A DNA stretch of 64,000 nucleotides from Cryptomeria japonica. Taxonomy: Eukaryota; Streptophyta; Pinopsida; Cupressales; Cupressaceae. Below are positions 1 to 11,202 of this stretch, in pieces (the first letter of the stretch is position 1; each line of letters opens with the position of its first letter). The position numbers and the translations under genes were made by a program. The notes beneath the pieces were generated by a model. It did not search any database. It had not been told where the DNA came from and saw nothing but the letters and a program-made list of their open reading frames with translations. The DNA is taken from positions 399,978,939 through 400,042,938 of the forward strand of contig NC_081406.1 in assembly GCF_030272615.1 (NCBI RefSeq). The letters are read 5' to 3'.

Positions 1-768
1 ATTAAAGAAATTCCCTCAAAACAATTAAAGAAATGACTCCAACCTCGCTGTAGCATACAAATAAGAAGAGTCGAGGTATTTGTGGCGATTTCACCTTGAT
101 GTGAAGGCACTAATCAGAGACACCCAACTTAATAGATGTTTCCAGATCATCAGAATCACTCCTACAAGCAAAAAACAAAAAAAATATTATGCCCCCAATC
201 CTTGCTCCTCTTAGTCAAGATAGACTTCCTCGAGTTACTCAGAGGGAATAATAATTGAAAACCAATTTAAAAGACAACAGACAAAGAAAATTTCAATCAT
301 ATCTCAAATAGTTTAGTGATTGTTTTCAGTAGTCTTGTTTCACTTGTTTAGTCAGTGATAAAACTCTTCAGTAGTTTAGAGATAGGTGACTGATGTAGAT
401 TGGATGACCTGGTACTAGCGATAGAAAGGTGACTTGGTTCAACTGTTTAGGACATGTAAATCGATCAGCCGAGTTCCCTAAGACTAGGATGTTGATCAGT
501 TTCAAGCCATGAGGGTTCCAAGAAGAACCAGGATGTCACCAAAGCAACTAAAATATATGTACAAGCTAAAGAAAAGATAAAGGAAAGCGGGAATGAAAAT
601 AGGAAATGCCAAATTTGTGTTGATAGATGAAGCACTTGAGTACAAGAGGCGCCTGTTTACCAAGTTTTCACCAAGACATTTGATTTTTTTAATTTTTTTC
701 AGGACTTTCTCTAATTTTTTTTGTTTTTCAGAAATTTATAGCTGTACAGGTTGTTGGAGTGGAGAGTA
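1..768 (-). other. Gy1 3' untranslated region
   Basis: No domain is seen after the integrase stop near 769. Bases 1-300 closely match 33825-34110 in Gy3, including a block around 199-250 that is almost base for base the same. This identifies the stretch as the 3' non-coding part of the same family just inside the 3' LTR. Bases 340-768 hold T-rich and otherwise unremarkable sequence. Confidence 0.7.
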
Positions 769-2058
769 CTAAGTCAAGAATTCATTAAAGTGGATGGTGT
801 TGATCGGTTCACAGAGTTGTTCTCCTTCCGATGTTGAGAGTTGATAAGAACCAGAGCCAAAGATGACAATGACAATGTAGGGACCCAACCAGTTGGGTTC
901 AAACTTCCCTTTTGTTGTGTCAAAACTATTGATTTTTAGGATTCTGTCTCAAAACAAGGTCATCAACCTGAAATTCTCTTTGTCAAAATTTCTTGTTATA
1001 ACCTCTAGACATTCTCTTTTGGTAAGCTCTCAGATGATAAAATTCTAATTGGCGACGTTCATCCAACAACTCGAGCTCTTGCAATCTAGAGATTCTGTAG
1101 TCTTCATCAGTAATAAGACCTTGCAAAGAAACTCTCAAAGAAGGTATTTCCACTTCAATAAGCAAGACTGCTTCGGATCCATACACCAAAGCAAAAGGTG
1201 TAGCCCTGGTAGGTATTCTGATACTTGTTTTATAATCCCATAGTGCAAGATTGAGCTGCAAATGCCAATCCTTTCCAGATTTGTTTATCATTTTGTGCAT
1301 GATAGTCAGCAGATTTTTGTTAGATGCTTTAGCTTGTCCATTACCTTGAGGTTAGCATATGGATGACTAGTTTTGTTTGATTTTGAACTTTTCATAGAGC
1401 TCATCTATATCTTTGTTTTTGAAGTGCCCTCCATTGTCAGTCACAATTGAAGAAGGTATTCCATACCTGGAGAGGATATAGTTAAGGATGACCATTGTGA
1501 CTTGTTTATCAGTTGCTTTGATTAGCGGAACTGCTTCAACCCACTTAGTGAAGTACTCGGTGGTAGTTATGATAAACTTGTGTCCATTAGATAATGCAAG
1601 ATAGATTTGGCCAATGAGGTCAAACACCCATTGTTGAAAAGGCCAATGTGTGATAAAAGGTATTAGATCTCTTGCAGGAGATTGTATGAGATTCCCATGT
1701 ATATGACACTTATCACAATTTTTAGCAAACTTTATAGCATATTTTTCCATATCTAACCAATAGTAGCCAACCCTTAGTAGTTTTCGAGCTAAAGTTAGAC
1801 TGTTTGAATGAGATCCACAAATACCTTATGGACTTCAAATAACGCACATTGGGACTCTTCAGTTTCTAGACACATAAGTAAAGTACTATCCAAAGCTCGC
1901 CTATATAGATCGTTAGTGATAATGACATACCATGAAGCATTTTGAATAAGGTTTCTTTTCTCATTACGGGTAAGATTATTAGGAATAATTTGGTCACGCA
2001 AGTAAGAGTAGATATGACTATAGAAAGATGATTCATGTCCAATGATAGAATAAACCAT
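769..2058 (-). pseudogene. Gy1 integrase (broken)
   Basis: DDE integrase that would insert the element cDNA. In coding order: a pre-integrase stretch (2058-1795), zinc-finger end with CDKCHIHGN, then the catalytic core with a FDLIGQ aspartate and the TDNGGHF aspartate (1750-1367), then the core end and C-terminal half (1300-983). The C-terminal part continues with FEPNWVGPY, typical of the gypsy integrase tail, to a stop near 769. Damage: a frameshift near 1795, another near 1350, and the third catalytic acidic residue is lysine (GQAKASNK where the family has GQ-E-AS/TNK). This lysine and the frameshifts make it inactive. Identification is firm from motif order. Confidence 0.88.
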
Positions 2059-2981
2059 CTAGAATGAGGGGAATCATAAGTATAATAATATAATTCTTCC
2101 ACCATGAATTCATAGTGGAACTCAGATTCTTGTAGCTGTGGTATAGATGCCAAGGTAGCCATAGCATCTGCTGTTCTATTTGTTGATCTAGGAATCTGCT
2201 GAAATGATACAAAGGTAAAGTATTTCTTAAGGTCATCAACCATTCTTTTATAGGGCATCAGTTTCTCATCCCGAGTCTCATATATATCATTGATCTAATT
2301 GATAATCAGCTGAGAGTCTCCATAGATGTATAACTCAACAATCTTTCATTCGATAGCTAGCTTGATTCCATTTACCAAAGCTTCATATTATGAAATATTG
2401 TTGGTACAAGGAAACAAAATCTTATACACCATTGGGATTGAATATCTTTGAGGAGTGATAAAAAGTATTCCAGCACCAGAACCTTGTTGAGTAAAAGACC
2501 CATCAAAGAACATTTTCCAGGATCCCTGAGTAAGGTGCATAATGGATTCATCTAGAAATTCTATGTGCAAAGTTTGATTGTCTTTAAGAAGAGCATCAAC
2601 AAGCTGATCTACAATGACTTGTCCTTGGATAGATTTGCATTCTATATATTCAATGACAAATTTGGTAAGAATCATGACCCATTTATTCAATCTCCCTGTA
2701 AGTGTTGCTTTGCTTAGAAGGTACTTGAGTAGATCAATCTTAGCTACCAGTTTGATAGAATATGATAGCATGTAGTGTCTTAATTTATATGATGCAAAGA
2801 CCAATACCAAACAAGATTTCTCTTTGATAGAGTTCATCTCATAGGACACCAAGGTCCTACTGATATAGTATATATCTCTTTCCCTTTTATTCTCATCTAG
2901 TTGAGCCAAAAGTGCCCCCAGTGATGTATCAGTAGCTGATATGTAGAGAATCAAGGGCTTACCTTGAATTGGTGGCATCAA
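2040..2981 (-). pseudogene. Gy1 RNase H plus second (Tat-type) RNase H
   Basis: The first domain (2981 to about 2580) has the gypsy RNase H signature: LILYISATDTSLGALLAQ, then YYISRTL, then LRHYML and LNKWVM. The second begins with WKMFFDGSFTQQGSGAGI at about 2520 and runs to about 2062, with a DSQLIIN-like strand and the NRTADAMATLA end typical of a plant-type RNase H. Both would degrade RNA in RNA-DNA hybrids during reverse transcription. The tandem arrangement is the diagnostic feature of Tat elements. Stops at about 2386 and in the 2258-2386 stretch interrupt the second domain. It follows RT directly and precedes integrase. Confidence 0.85.
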
Positions 2982-3041
2982 TATAGGTGGATTGGAAAGA
3001 TATTCCTTGATCTGCTTCAGGTGATGTTCATAATCTTCATC

Positions 3042-3819
3042 TCAGTTGTAGGTAACTCCTTTCCGTAATGCCTTTATGAATGGTTGAGCCTTATCTGCTA
3101 GTTGAGAGATGAAATGTCTTATGGATTGGAGCCACCCTTGTAAAGTTCTCATTTGACTGACATTCTTCGGAGGTGACATTTCCATGATAGCCTTAACTTT
3201 TTCTAGATCCATTTCAATTCCTTTCACTGACAATATATCCTAGGAGCTCGCCAGATGTGACTCTGAATGCACATTTCTTGGGATTTAATCCGAGTTTGAA
3301 TTTTTCCATCCTATCTAATATTGGACCTAGTTCTGATAGATGTGTTGATATTTTCATAGATTTGACTAGAGTATCATCTACATAGTCCTCCATGTTTTTG
3401 TGCATCATGTCACGAAAAATTGTTGTTACAACTCTTTGATAAGTAGCGCTTGTATTCTTTAAACCGAAGGGAATTGCATACTAGCAGAATGTTCCCCATA
3501 CACAGGTGAATGCAATTTTCTCTTGATCCTTAGGTGCAATTTTGATATGATTGTATCTAGAAAAACCATCCATTAGAGGGTACATTTCATAACCAACAGT
3601 CATGTCCACTATCATGTCTATGTTGGGCAGTGGAAAATCATCTTTTGGACAAGCTTTGTTTAAATCTCTGAAATCTGTGCCAACACGTATTGATTTGTCA
3701 AGTTTGGAAATAGGTACAATATTAGATATCCACTTGGCATAATCAATTGCTCTAATGAATCCAAGTTTTAGTAATTTTTCTAGCTCAGGTTTAACAAGTA
3801 ATGCAACATGAGGATGCAT
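3042..3819 (-). pseudogene. Gy1 reverse transcriptase (broken)
   Basis: RT palm and fingers: KLGFIRAIDYAKWISNIVPI, RVGTDFRDLNKACPKDDFPLP and GFSRYNHIKIAPKDQEKIAFT (3819-3481). The catalytic box YVDD is intact (EDYVDDTLVKS, about 3380-3350), followed by NPKKCAFRV and LLGYIVS. The connection segment (3233-3042) has KVKAIMEMSPPKN and LQGWLQSIRHFI. The reading frame changes near 3480, 3410 and 3220, so the domain exists as three pieces in different frames. The family's function is copying element RNA into DNA; this copy cannot be translated whole. Confidence 0.9.
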
Positions 3820-3822
3820 TTT

Positions 3823-4440
3823 TCAGAGTTTTTGCTTAATAAGTTTAAATCCAAGAGTGATAGAAAGATGATGCATTATGAGGTTAGGATCCAGACCCGA
3901 CATATCAACATATGTCCATGCAAAATTGATCTTCTTTTCCGTGAAGAAATCAACAAATTCTTTTAGTTCTTCGACTAACAAGGATTGAGATACATGTATG
4001 GTGTGTTGAGCTTCTTCTGTTCCAATGTTTACTAGCTGTGTAGGTTCAATTAGCACTGATGATCACTCTTGAAAGTGATCAGGAAAAATGTCAAGTATCT
4101 CACCTTCAGGCACCTCAGAGAGGTTTTCATTGTTAGGTATGTCCTTTATTTTTACTATTTTTGATTACGATACCGCCACAGTGTGGTTTTTGCCATCAAA
4201 ATACTTATTTTTCTTTTTTTGATTTTTGAGACTAAGATACTTGATATCTGTTGTTTTCATGTTCTCAATTTTTTTACTGGTGGAAGAGTCCATTTGTTCA
4301 ATTGCATTAAGATAATAGGCTAATGTATAGTCATTGGCAAAGGTAGGTATATTCAAAGGTTGATCTTGGAGAGTACAATCAATAAGCTCAAGATGTATAA
4401 GGGATAAAGATTTAACAGTTTCAAGGGAATTCACGGTATT
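3823..4440 (-). pseudogene. Gy1 region just before RT
   Basis: The piece at 4056-3823 (EEAQHTIHVSQSL, VEELKEFVDFFTEKKINFAWTY, DPNLIMHHLSI, IKQKL) is the conserved lead-in to gypsy RT, ending where RT begins with HPHVALLVKPELEKLLKLGF. Further upstream (4434-4165) is a weakly conserved stretch with LSLIHLELIDCTL. It has no enzyme motif and is probably spacer between protease and RT. Frames differ between the two pieces. Confidence 0.7.
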
Positions 4441-4452
4441 GTCATCACAACC

Positions 4453-5134
4453 TCAGACCAACAAGCTAAGTTCTAGAAGACTACCTTGCGTAAGCATCTC
4501 AAGACTAGGAAGAGTTAGAACACGATTATCAAAGTTTACGTTAGCATTTAGGGAACCTAACCCAACAGACCTACCACTAGCACCATCCTCTACTTCAGAC
4601 TGGACTACATATTGTGGTTCGATAGTAACAGGTTCAACAAACAAAGTTTCGACATTCATGACAAAGTATTCATAGTTTGGTACCGAATAGGTAATGTCAT
4701 AAATCAATCTTATTTCAAAGTGATCAGAGTCAGAAGATGAAGCCACTGAATCCTCTTCAAGTGGCTTAGTGAAAGCATGTATAGTATTGATATCTAAATG
4801 TTTGATGCTACAAGTTCCTTCATGATTTGGTTCAATGATCACTTGTAGTTGACATACCTGTTGACATAACCTTGATGACTTTGTTAGTCTCTGTCGTCTT
4901 TCCCATTCAACTTCCTCTGGACTAATGACCGACCTTGCTTCTGTAGCCTCCAATTCTTCATTTGTAATCCCATACCTGATTTGTTCTATCTCATTAGAGG
5001 GAGATATAGTAGGTGAATAATTTTCTTGTGCTCTTCTTTCTTTCATCTATTGTTCATAGTCTTCTTGTCTTTTGAGTCCGTTTTCCTCTATTTCCTTTTG
5101 CAGCCTCAAGCGTATTATCTCTTGTGCTTCATCT
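4453..5134 (-). pseudogene. Gy1 charged spacer between protease and RT
   Basis: Reading runs from the right edge (IIDEAQEIIRLRLQKEIEEN, heptad-like and highly charged) through one in-frame stop at about 5047 into a long open piece, 5046-4453. The sequence is rich in Glu, Ser and Asp and ends with leucine-rich turns. It has no catalytic motif; it is the variable linker found in large plant gypsy elements. Solo LTR So1 separates it from the protease end at 6369 onward; removing one duplication copy joins the two sides. Confidence 0.6.
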
Positions 5135-5139
5135 ATGAT

Positions 5140-6363
5140 TGATAGTTCTGATACTAATTGTTAAGTACAGATGCCAAGCTAACAAGATGAGAGGGGGGGG
5201 GTGAATCATACAAACTTAATCTTAAATATATTCAAGAGATTGAACCTCAGTAGCTTAAACAGATATATGTAATCAAAACTGTAAAACATGCAACCTTAAG
5301 AACACATAATCATAACAACACTCATAACACCAGATTTAACGTGGAAACCCAAATAATAGTAATAAAAATATATCTGCAACTTTGCAACTAAAATGCTAAA
5401 GTAGATTCTTATTTGCTCAATACAATCTAGTCATAGGACTTATCTTGTCCCTTTGATGGGCTCTATACTCTGTTAATCAAACAGGTCTTCAAGCTTCTAT
5501 GCTCGGTAATCACTATGTAGCATCCCTGTGCTTACACTTACCCGCATGCATTGTTTATCAACAGTTCCTTATTTATAAACAATTTGCTAACCGCTTAATC
5601 TCCTTGATCACATATCGCATGATCAATCATAGCCATCAGATCTTCAAACTTGACCAGGTTCAATGTATCCTTCGACTTGAAATGTTTTACCTCACCTTGG
5701 AACTTGCATACATTTCTTGGAACTTGTGCTAAGGTATTGCGGTTCAATCTGAGCTGTAGATCTTTCTGTCGATCTTCCATTGCCATTGTTTCTTTAACAA
5801 ACTTCATGCACGACATAACAATCATTTAATCAATTCCAGCTCATAAGCTTCCTTCATTAAATAATGCTTTTAATCATTTAATGCATTCTATTACAGCTCG
5901 GTTGCAACTCGGTAAATACTAAACGTCACTCGGTAGACCTTCCGCCTTCATTAACCGATAGTGATAACCTTAGGGTTTACCGACTAGGTTCTTTGCTCGG
6001 TAACATAGTATAGTATTAACCTCACAATCAACAACATATGTAGGATATCAAAACAATCTAAACATCATGATCTCATCATTGTCTAACTCAGTAATAGTTG
6101 CCCATTGAATAACTTATTTCTCCCCTTATTCATCACAATCTTTTTGTGTCTTTTACCGACATCTTTATACTCATAAAATCATACTTCTTAAGATATGGCA
6201 ACATCATACTGAATTAGAAAATCAATTTCTTGACATCAATGACAAAATAATAATATTAAGACAGTAAACATCCTTAATCAGTTATATCCATAATCATCAA
6301 CAACCTTCTCAATATCCTTATTGAAATGCCAACAATCTCCCCTTGTTTGTTATAATGCCAACA
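5140..6363 (-). mobile_element. So1: solo LTR, probably copia, in Gy1
   Basis: Begins TGATAGTTC and ends GCCAACA, with the five-base target duplication ATGAT at 5135-5139 and 6364-6368. It carries the G-run motif GAGAG(9G)TGAATCA near its left end, shared by the Co2, Co3 and Co5 LTRs. Read on the minus strand it runs TGTTGGC...TATCA. It aligns with So2 over its length but lacks about 290 bases found in So2 at about 8045-8315. No internal region remains, as expected from LTR-LTR recombination. Copia membership is inferred from the shared ends. Confidence 0.85.
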
Positions 6364-6368
6364 ATGAT

Positions 6369-7834
6369 ATCATTAAATTATTTAGGAGTTTCTTCACTAG
6401 ATGCATTTTGATAAATATTTTGAACCCCATTCATACTCATTCGAGTCAGTTTCTGAATCCTCTACTTGCATTCTTTCTGTATATGTGACCGAAATATTTA
6501 GTGGCGCAAACAATTCTTTAATTCATTCAGTCTCTTCTCTCATATCTTCTGAGATTTCTACTCCTTATAGTGTTACTGCTGAGACATTGGGAACTTGATT
6601 AAAAGTTACTTCTTCTCTCTTGATTTCCAGTTCTTCTTGTTCTTTCTCATACTCTTCCTAAGTTTGCTGAGTGTTTACTTCCTATGATGTTTGATGTAAT
6701 ATCTTTTTCCTCCACTTAGACTGATGATGAGAAGTATGTTTTTGATCTGATGACTGCTATAAATGGTATACAAGTCCAACTTTATCATTTATAGACTTAG
6801 TTTGTAGCTTAATAGGTTCAACAATTCCTTCTTGACACTTTCCCAGAGGACCGGTACCTGAATATCCCATGCGTTGAATCATCTTATAGCTTGGACCATA
6901 TTGTTCAGGGGAAATCTCATAGTGTTGCACTTCTTTGTTTTCACTTTCTTCTTTGAAAATCCATCTGCAAGGGAAGTAGAGGACTATACAGAAATATCAT
7001 CATAAATGACATTTGGAGTTGAATTTTGTAGCTTCATAGCCTTAGATGGTTTTCTAGACTATCTTGGTGATGGGGGAAGAGACATTAGTGAAAGTACAGG
7101 TTCTATTTTCTATCCATCCATGCCAGTACCTGTGATTTTCAATTTCTTTTCTAAGTATTTCATCAAAGTTTCTGAACTTTCAGCTACAAAGGCTGCTCTA
7201 TTATGAGGAACAAAGGTATCAGTACACTGTTTCAATGCATTACAGGTGTATCTTGTATCAGTGAGAATACTGACTTCAACTCCATTATAAGGAAATTTCA
7301 AGCATTGATGGTATGTAGATGGTATTTCTTTCATTTCGTGAATCCATGGCCTGCCCAGTAAGATATTGTCGGAAAGAGGAAGGTCAATACCTAAAAAATA
7401 ACATCTCTTTCCACAGGTCCTACCCTGATCGGTAATATTACCAGACCTTTAGAGCTTCTCTCTTCATCATAAGATTTGATTGTTATTTTCTTTGTTGGAT
7501 CAATGACATTTTCAAAAAATCCCATCTGTATCAGTAAATTGTAAGTACAAATATTCAACCCAGCGCCTCCATCTATCAAAACAGGTTTGACTCGGTGTTT
7601 CCGGATCATAGCTTCGATGTGTAATGGCTAGTTTTTTGGATGATTCAATGAATTTTCATCTTCTCCAGAGAAGTTGAGGTAATGAGCTGAAGTCAGGTGA
7701 CTCGCCATAAATTGAAACTGATTTACATCTAAATCTTTAGGGACATTAGTAGTGAGCAAAGCTTTGTCCAAGATCTCTCTATGAGCAGAAGAGATCTTAA
7801 GCAGTTCTAAAATGGAGATTTGAGCGGTAGTTCG
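6369..7834 (-). pseudogene. Gy1 aspartic protease and following linker
   Basis: The right part starts RTTAQISILELLKISSAHRE, the conserved entry to plant gypsy protease, then LNFSGEDENS and the active-site box VLIDGGAGLNIC (about 7590-7540), with IDGG giving the catalytic Asp. Downstream are ILLGRPWIHE-like sequence and MKEIPSTYHQCLKFPYNG (7334). Function: cleavage of the Gag-Pol polyprotein. The remainder to 6369 is an acidic Ser/Glu-rich linker without motifs. Breaks: frame changes near 7610 and 7385 and stops after 7110. It is flanked by So1 and So2, and the gag end at 9357 runs into its first codons once So2 is discounted. Confidence 0.85.
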
Positions 7835-7839
7835 TTTTA

Positions 7840-9351
7840 TGATAGTTCTGATACTAAATATGATTAGTATAGATGCCAAGCTAACAATATGAGAGGGGGG
7901 GGTGAATCATTCAAACTTAATCTTCAATAAAAACAACAGATTCAACCTCCGTAACCTTATCAGAAAAATAGTAATGCATGTAGACCCATAAATAGATAAG
8001 ATCACAAACATATAACACCAAATGTAATGTGGAAACCCAAATAGGGAAAAACCACTATGGGATTTCAGACCCACTAAGAAATATACTCTTCTAGAGTATG
8101 CTCGGTTAAAAGAAAATCCTATTAAAGATTACAAACACATTGCTAGATGTGACCCGGTTAAGGGATTTCCCCCAGATCTATTAGGATCTTCACCTTGTTA
8201 GAAGTGACCTTGTTAAAGGATTTCAAACAATCAATAAGAATGTCACCTTGCTAAAGGATTTTACAAATAAGACTGTTAAGTCCACTCGGTTAAGAGATTT
8301 TCTGCTACTTCTCAAAATAACAGTAATAAAAATATGTCTGCAACTTCACATCTAAAAATGTAGAAGCAGATTATTATTTGCTCAATACAATCAATTCATA
8401 GGACTTATCTTGTCCCTCTTCTGGGCTCTATACTCTATTATCAAAATAGGTCTTCAAGCTTCTGTGCTCGGTAATCACTATGTAGCATCCCTGTGCATAC
8501 ACTTGCCCGCATACATTGTTTATCAACAGTTTCCTATTTATAAACAATCTTCCAACCGCTTAATCTCCTTGATCACATTTCCCATGATCAATCATAGCCA
8601 TCAGATCTTCAATCTTGTCCAGGTTCAATGTATCCATTGATCTGAAAACATTTTACCCCGCCTTGGAACTTTCATTTTCACCTTGGAACTTGTGTTAGGG
8701 TATTGCGGTTCAATCTGAGCTGTAGATCTTCCTGCCGATCTTTCTTTACCATAGATTATTTAACAATCTTCATATACGGCTTACCAATCATTTAATCCGC
8801 TCCAGCTCATCAGCTTCCTTCATTAAATATCACATGTAAACATTTAATGCATTCTGTTATAGCTCGATTGTAACTCGGTAAATACTAAACTTCACTCGGT
8901 AGACATTCTGCCTTCATTAACCGATAGCGATAACCTTAGGGTTTACCGACTAGGTTCTTTGCTCGGTAACATAGTATAGTATTAACCTTTCAAACAATAG
9001 CATATGTAGGATATCAAAACAATCTAAACATCATGATCTCATCATTGTCTAACTTGGTAATAATTGCCCATTGAATGACTTATCCCCTTATTCATCATAT
9101 TCTTTCTATGTCTTTTACCGACATCTTTATACTCATCAAATCATACTTCTTAAGATATAACAACGTCATACTGAATTAGAAAATCAATTTCTTGACATCA
9201 ATGACAAAATAATAATATTAAGATAGTAATCATCCTTAATCAGTTATATCCATAGTCATCAACAACCTTCTCAATATCCTTATTGAAATGCCAACAATCT
9301 CTCATTGTAATTGGAATGCCAACCTTCTTCTTGTCTGTTATAATGCCAACT
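7840..9351 (-). mobile_element. So2: solo LTR of the same family as So1, in Gy1
   Basis: Starts TGATAGTTCTGATACTAA like So1 and ends GCCAACT (last base changed from A), with duplication TTTTA at 7835-7839 and 9352-9356. It holds the 8-G motif at about 7891-7907. It is about 290 bases longer than So1. The insertion lies at the gag-protease border of Gy1: codons for GYSIVEQLK end on its right and RTTAQISIL begins on its left, the normal family order. Confidence 0.87.
8533..8547 (-). promoter_or_regulatory. So2 TATA box
   Basis: On the minus strand the sequence reads TTGTTTATAAATAGG, a good plant TATA element, mid-LTR where transcription of an LTR element normally starts. So1 has the matching sequence near 5567-5582. 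Confidence 0.5.
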
Positions 9352-9356
9352 TTTTA

Positions 9357-11202
9357 ATTGTTCGACAATGCTGTAACCAGGAGAGGATGATGAAGCCATC
9401 TGCTTAGATTCAGTCGTGATCGTATCTGGTTGTCTATTTGAAGAATTTGGTAGGTTTGCTGTTGTTTGATCAGGAGTTGAGGAACTAGCTCCTTTGAGAG
9501 TAACCTTCTTTTGAGTGCGGGTTACAGCATTTGCAGTTTGCATTTTATTTTATTTATCTTTGACTATGATCATGTTGCAATACTTTGATTGGGAAGATTC
9601 AATCATGTTGATCACATTGTCATTGTTGGTGTAGGTGTAATTGACTTTGGCACATCCCTTGGATTTTGAGGAATCACCTTGTTCATAAGCTGGCAAAGGA
9701 TCTTTGAAGACTTTGTGATCAACATTAGTCATGTGGTTTTCAAAAACAATTTTTCCAGCATTGATGAGGTCTTGAATCTCGTGTTTGAGTTTCATGTAGT
9801 TATTTTTTGTATAACCCTTGTTTCGATGATATTCACAATACTCGTTTTCCCTCCACCAGTTGGGTTTAACTTTTGGATCATATGGCCTAGAGTTGACAGG
9901 TAATGTGATTAGATCATTTGCCAATAGATTCTTAAGAGCTGATTTATACGATTCTTCCAAAGGAGTCAAATCGCGTTTAGGATTTGAAAGCCAAGGCTTC
10001 TCTTTAAACCACTCCTTTAATTTCTTAGGAGGCTTTTCCATAGCAGTTTCAGCTACTTTAAGGGCTTGTGTGCCGCTAGCCAGATTAAATATTGTGGGTT
10101 TTAATTTTGGTTTAACTGTATCCACCACTCTATCATTAACAACATTTTTGTTGTTATCTTTTTCATATTTCCAGTATTTGTTCTTCTCTTTGGAACTAGA
10201 GCTTTGCTTTGTTTCTTTATAAAGTGATATATCTCCTTTATTTCTAAGCACATATTCCATCATGAGGGAACATTCTACCATTTTGTTGAATGAAGGGTAC
10301 ACTTGCATTTAGATATTGTATTTCAATTTAGGGATCAGGTTATTGAAAAAGATGTCCATCTTCTCAGAATCTAGAATAGGTCATGAATATCTAGAGAACA
10401 TCTTTCTCCAACGTTGAAGGAAAGTGAGAAAAGGTTCTCCTGTTCTCTGTTTGGTATTGCAAAGCTTGATCATGGTGACTGGATGACGAATGTTATAAGA
10501 GTATTATTGGAGAAACAATTTGACTAATTCCTCAAAAGATTTAATTCCCACAGGTAGTCTTGAAAACCACTCCATAGCTTGTCCTCATAAACTCTTTAGG
10601 ACATATGTCTGTTCATGCATGAACTTCATACATAAAGCACAAATTTCTCTGACATGGTCTTGAGGATCCGCGTTACCATCATATTTGTCAAACTTAGGAA
10701 TTTCCACTCTTGAAGGAAATGGAGGCATGTAAGGGTTTTTGTCAAATGGGAATGGGCAGATCGTGTCCAAAGAATATTGCTTGGATGATTTATCCTTGTT
10801 TTTCATCTCTTTGATTTCAGTTTGTAACACTTGCAATTGTTTGTTTACCAACATTGGTGGTGTCTCTTCCTCTTTATTGATAAGGTTTTCAACGTTATTA
10901 TCATTGGGAAGTTTAGGGCCTTGTTTTGCTAGCTCTAGAAAATGCTCTTCTTTTTCTCTAGCCATGATAATTTTCATCATTTTTTGGAAATCCTTATCAT
11001 TTTGACAACTATTTATAACAGCTTCTGTAGGTTCAAAAGCTTCAGAATTGCTAGATGAGGAATCATTGTCATTAGTATGGGTGTTGATATTGTCATGAGT
11101 ATCATGTTTAGTAGCTTCACTTTCTTGCCTTTCTCCAGACATGGTGGGAGATAAGGGTTGATAAAAAATTGGTATACTTGACGATGAAGGTTTCTTAGAC
11201 AT
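9357..11202 (-). pseudogene. Gy1 gag (broken)
   Basis: Capsid/nucleocapsid precursor. Start chosen at 11202 (MSKKPSSSSIP) because it opens the longest frame after the leader. N-terminal Ser/Asn/Asp-rich arm, charged helix (KIIMAREKEEHFLELA), FPSRVEIPKFDKYDGNADPQ, then the gag core in the next stretch (EWFSRLP, FEELVKLFL, PFLTFLQRWRKMFSR; about 10590-10310) and the C-terminal part 10308-9550 with CEYHRNKGYTKNN and MKLKHEIQDLI. The last is the zinc-knuckle-like CxxH block in degenerate form. The end (9543-9357) has an S/T-rich tail and GYSIVEQLK leading to protease. Stops or frame changes lie near 10585, 10500, 10390, 10310 and 9549. Confidence 0.85.

Noticed and set aside
5148-5157. Copia-type primer site (TAGTATCAGAAC on the minus strand) beside So1 and So2
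   Set aside because: It lies inside both copies, within the TG...CA limits set by the target duplications, so it is LTR sequence and not an adjacent primer site.
5100-5160. A host coding exon at the edge of So1
   Set aside because: The reading frame (IIDEAQEIIRLRL) continues into the Gy1 linker and is explained by that element.
5140-9351. A single LTR element with LTRs at 5140-6363 and 7840-9351 and an internal region between them
   Set aside because: Each LTR copy has its own five-base target duplication (ATGAT; TTTTA), and the middle segment encodes the protease that belongs between Gy1 gag and RT. Two solo LTRs fit all observations.
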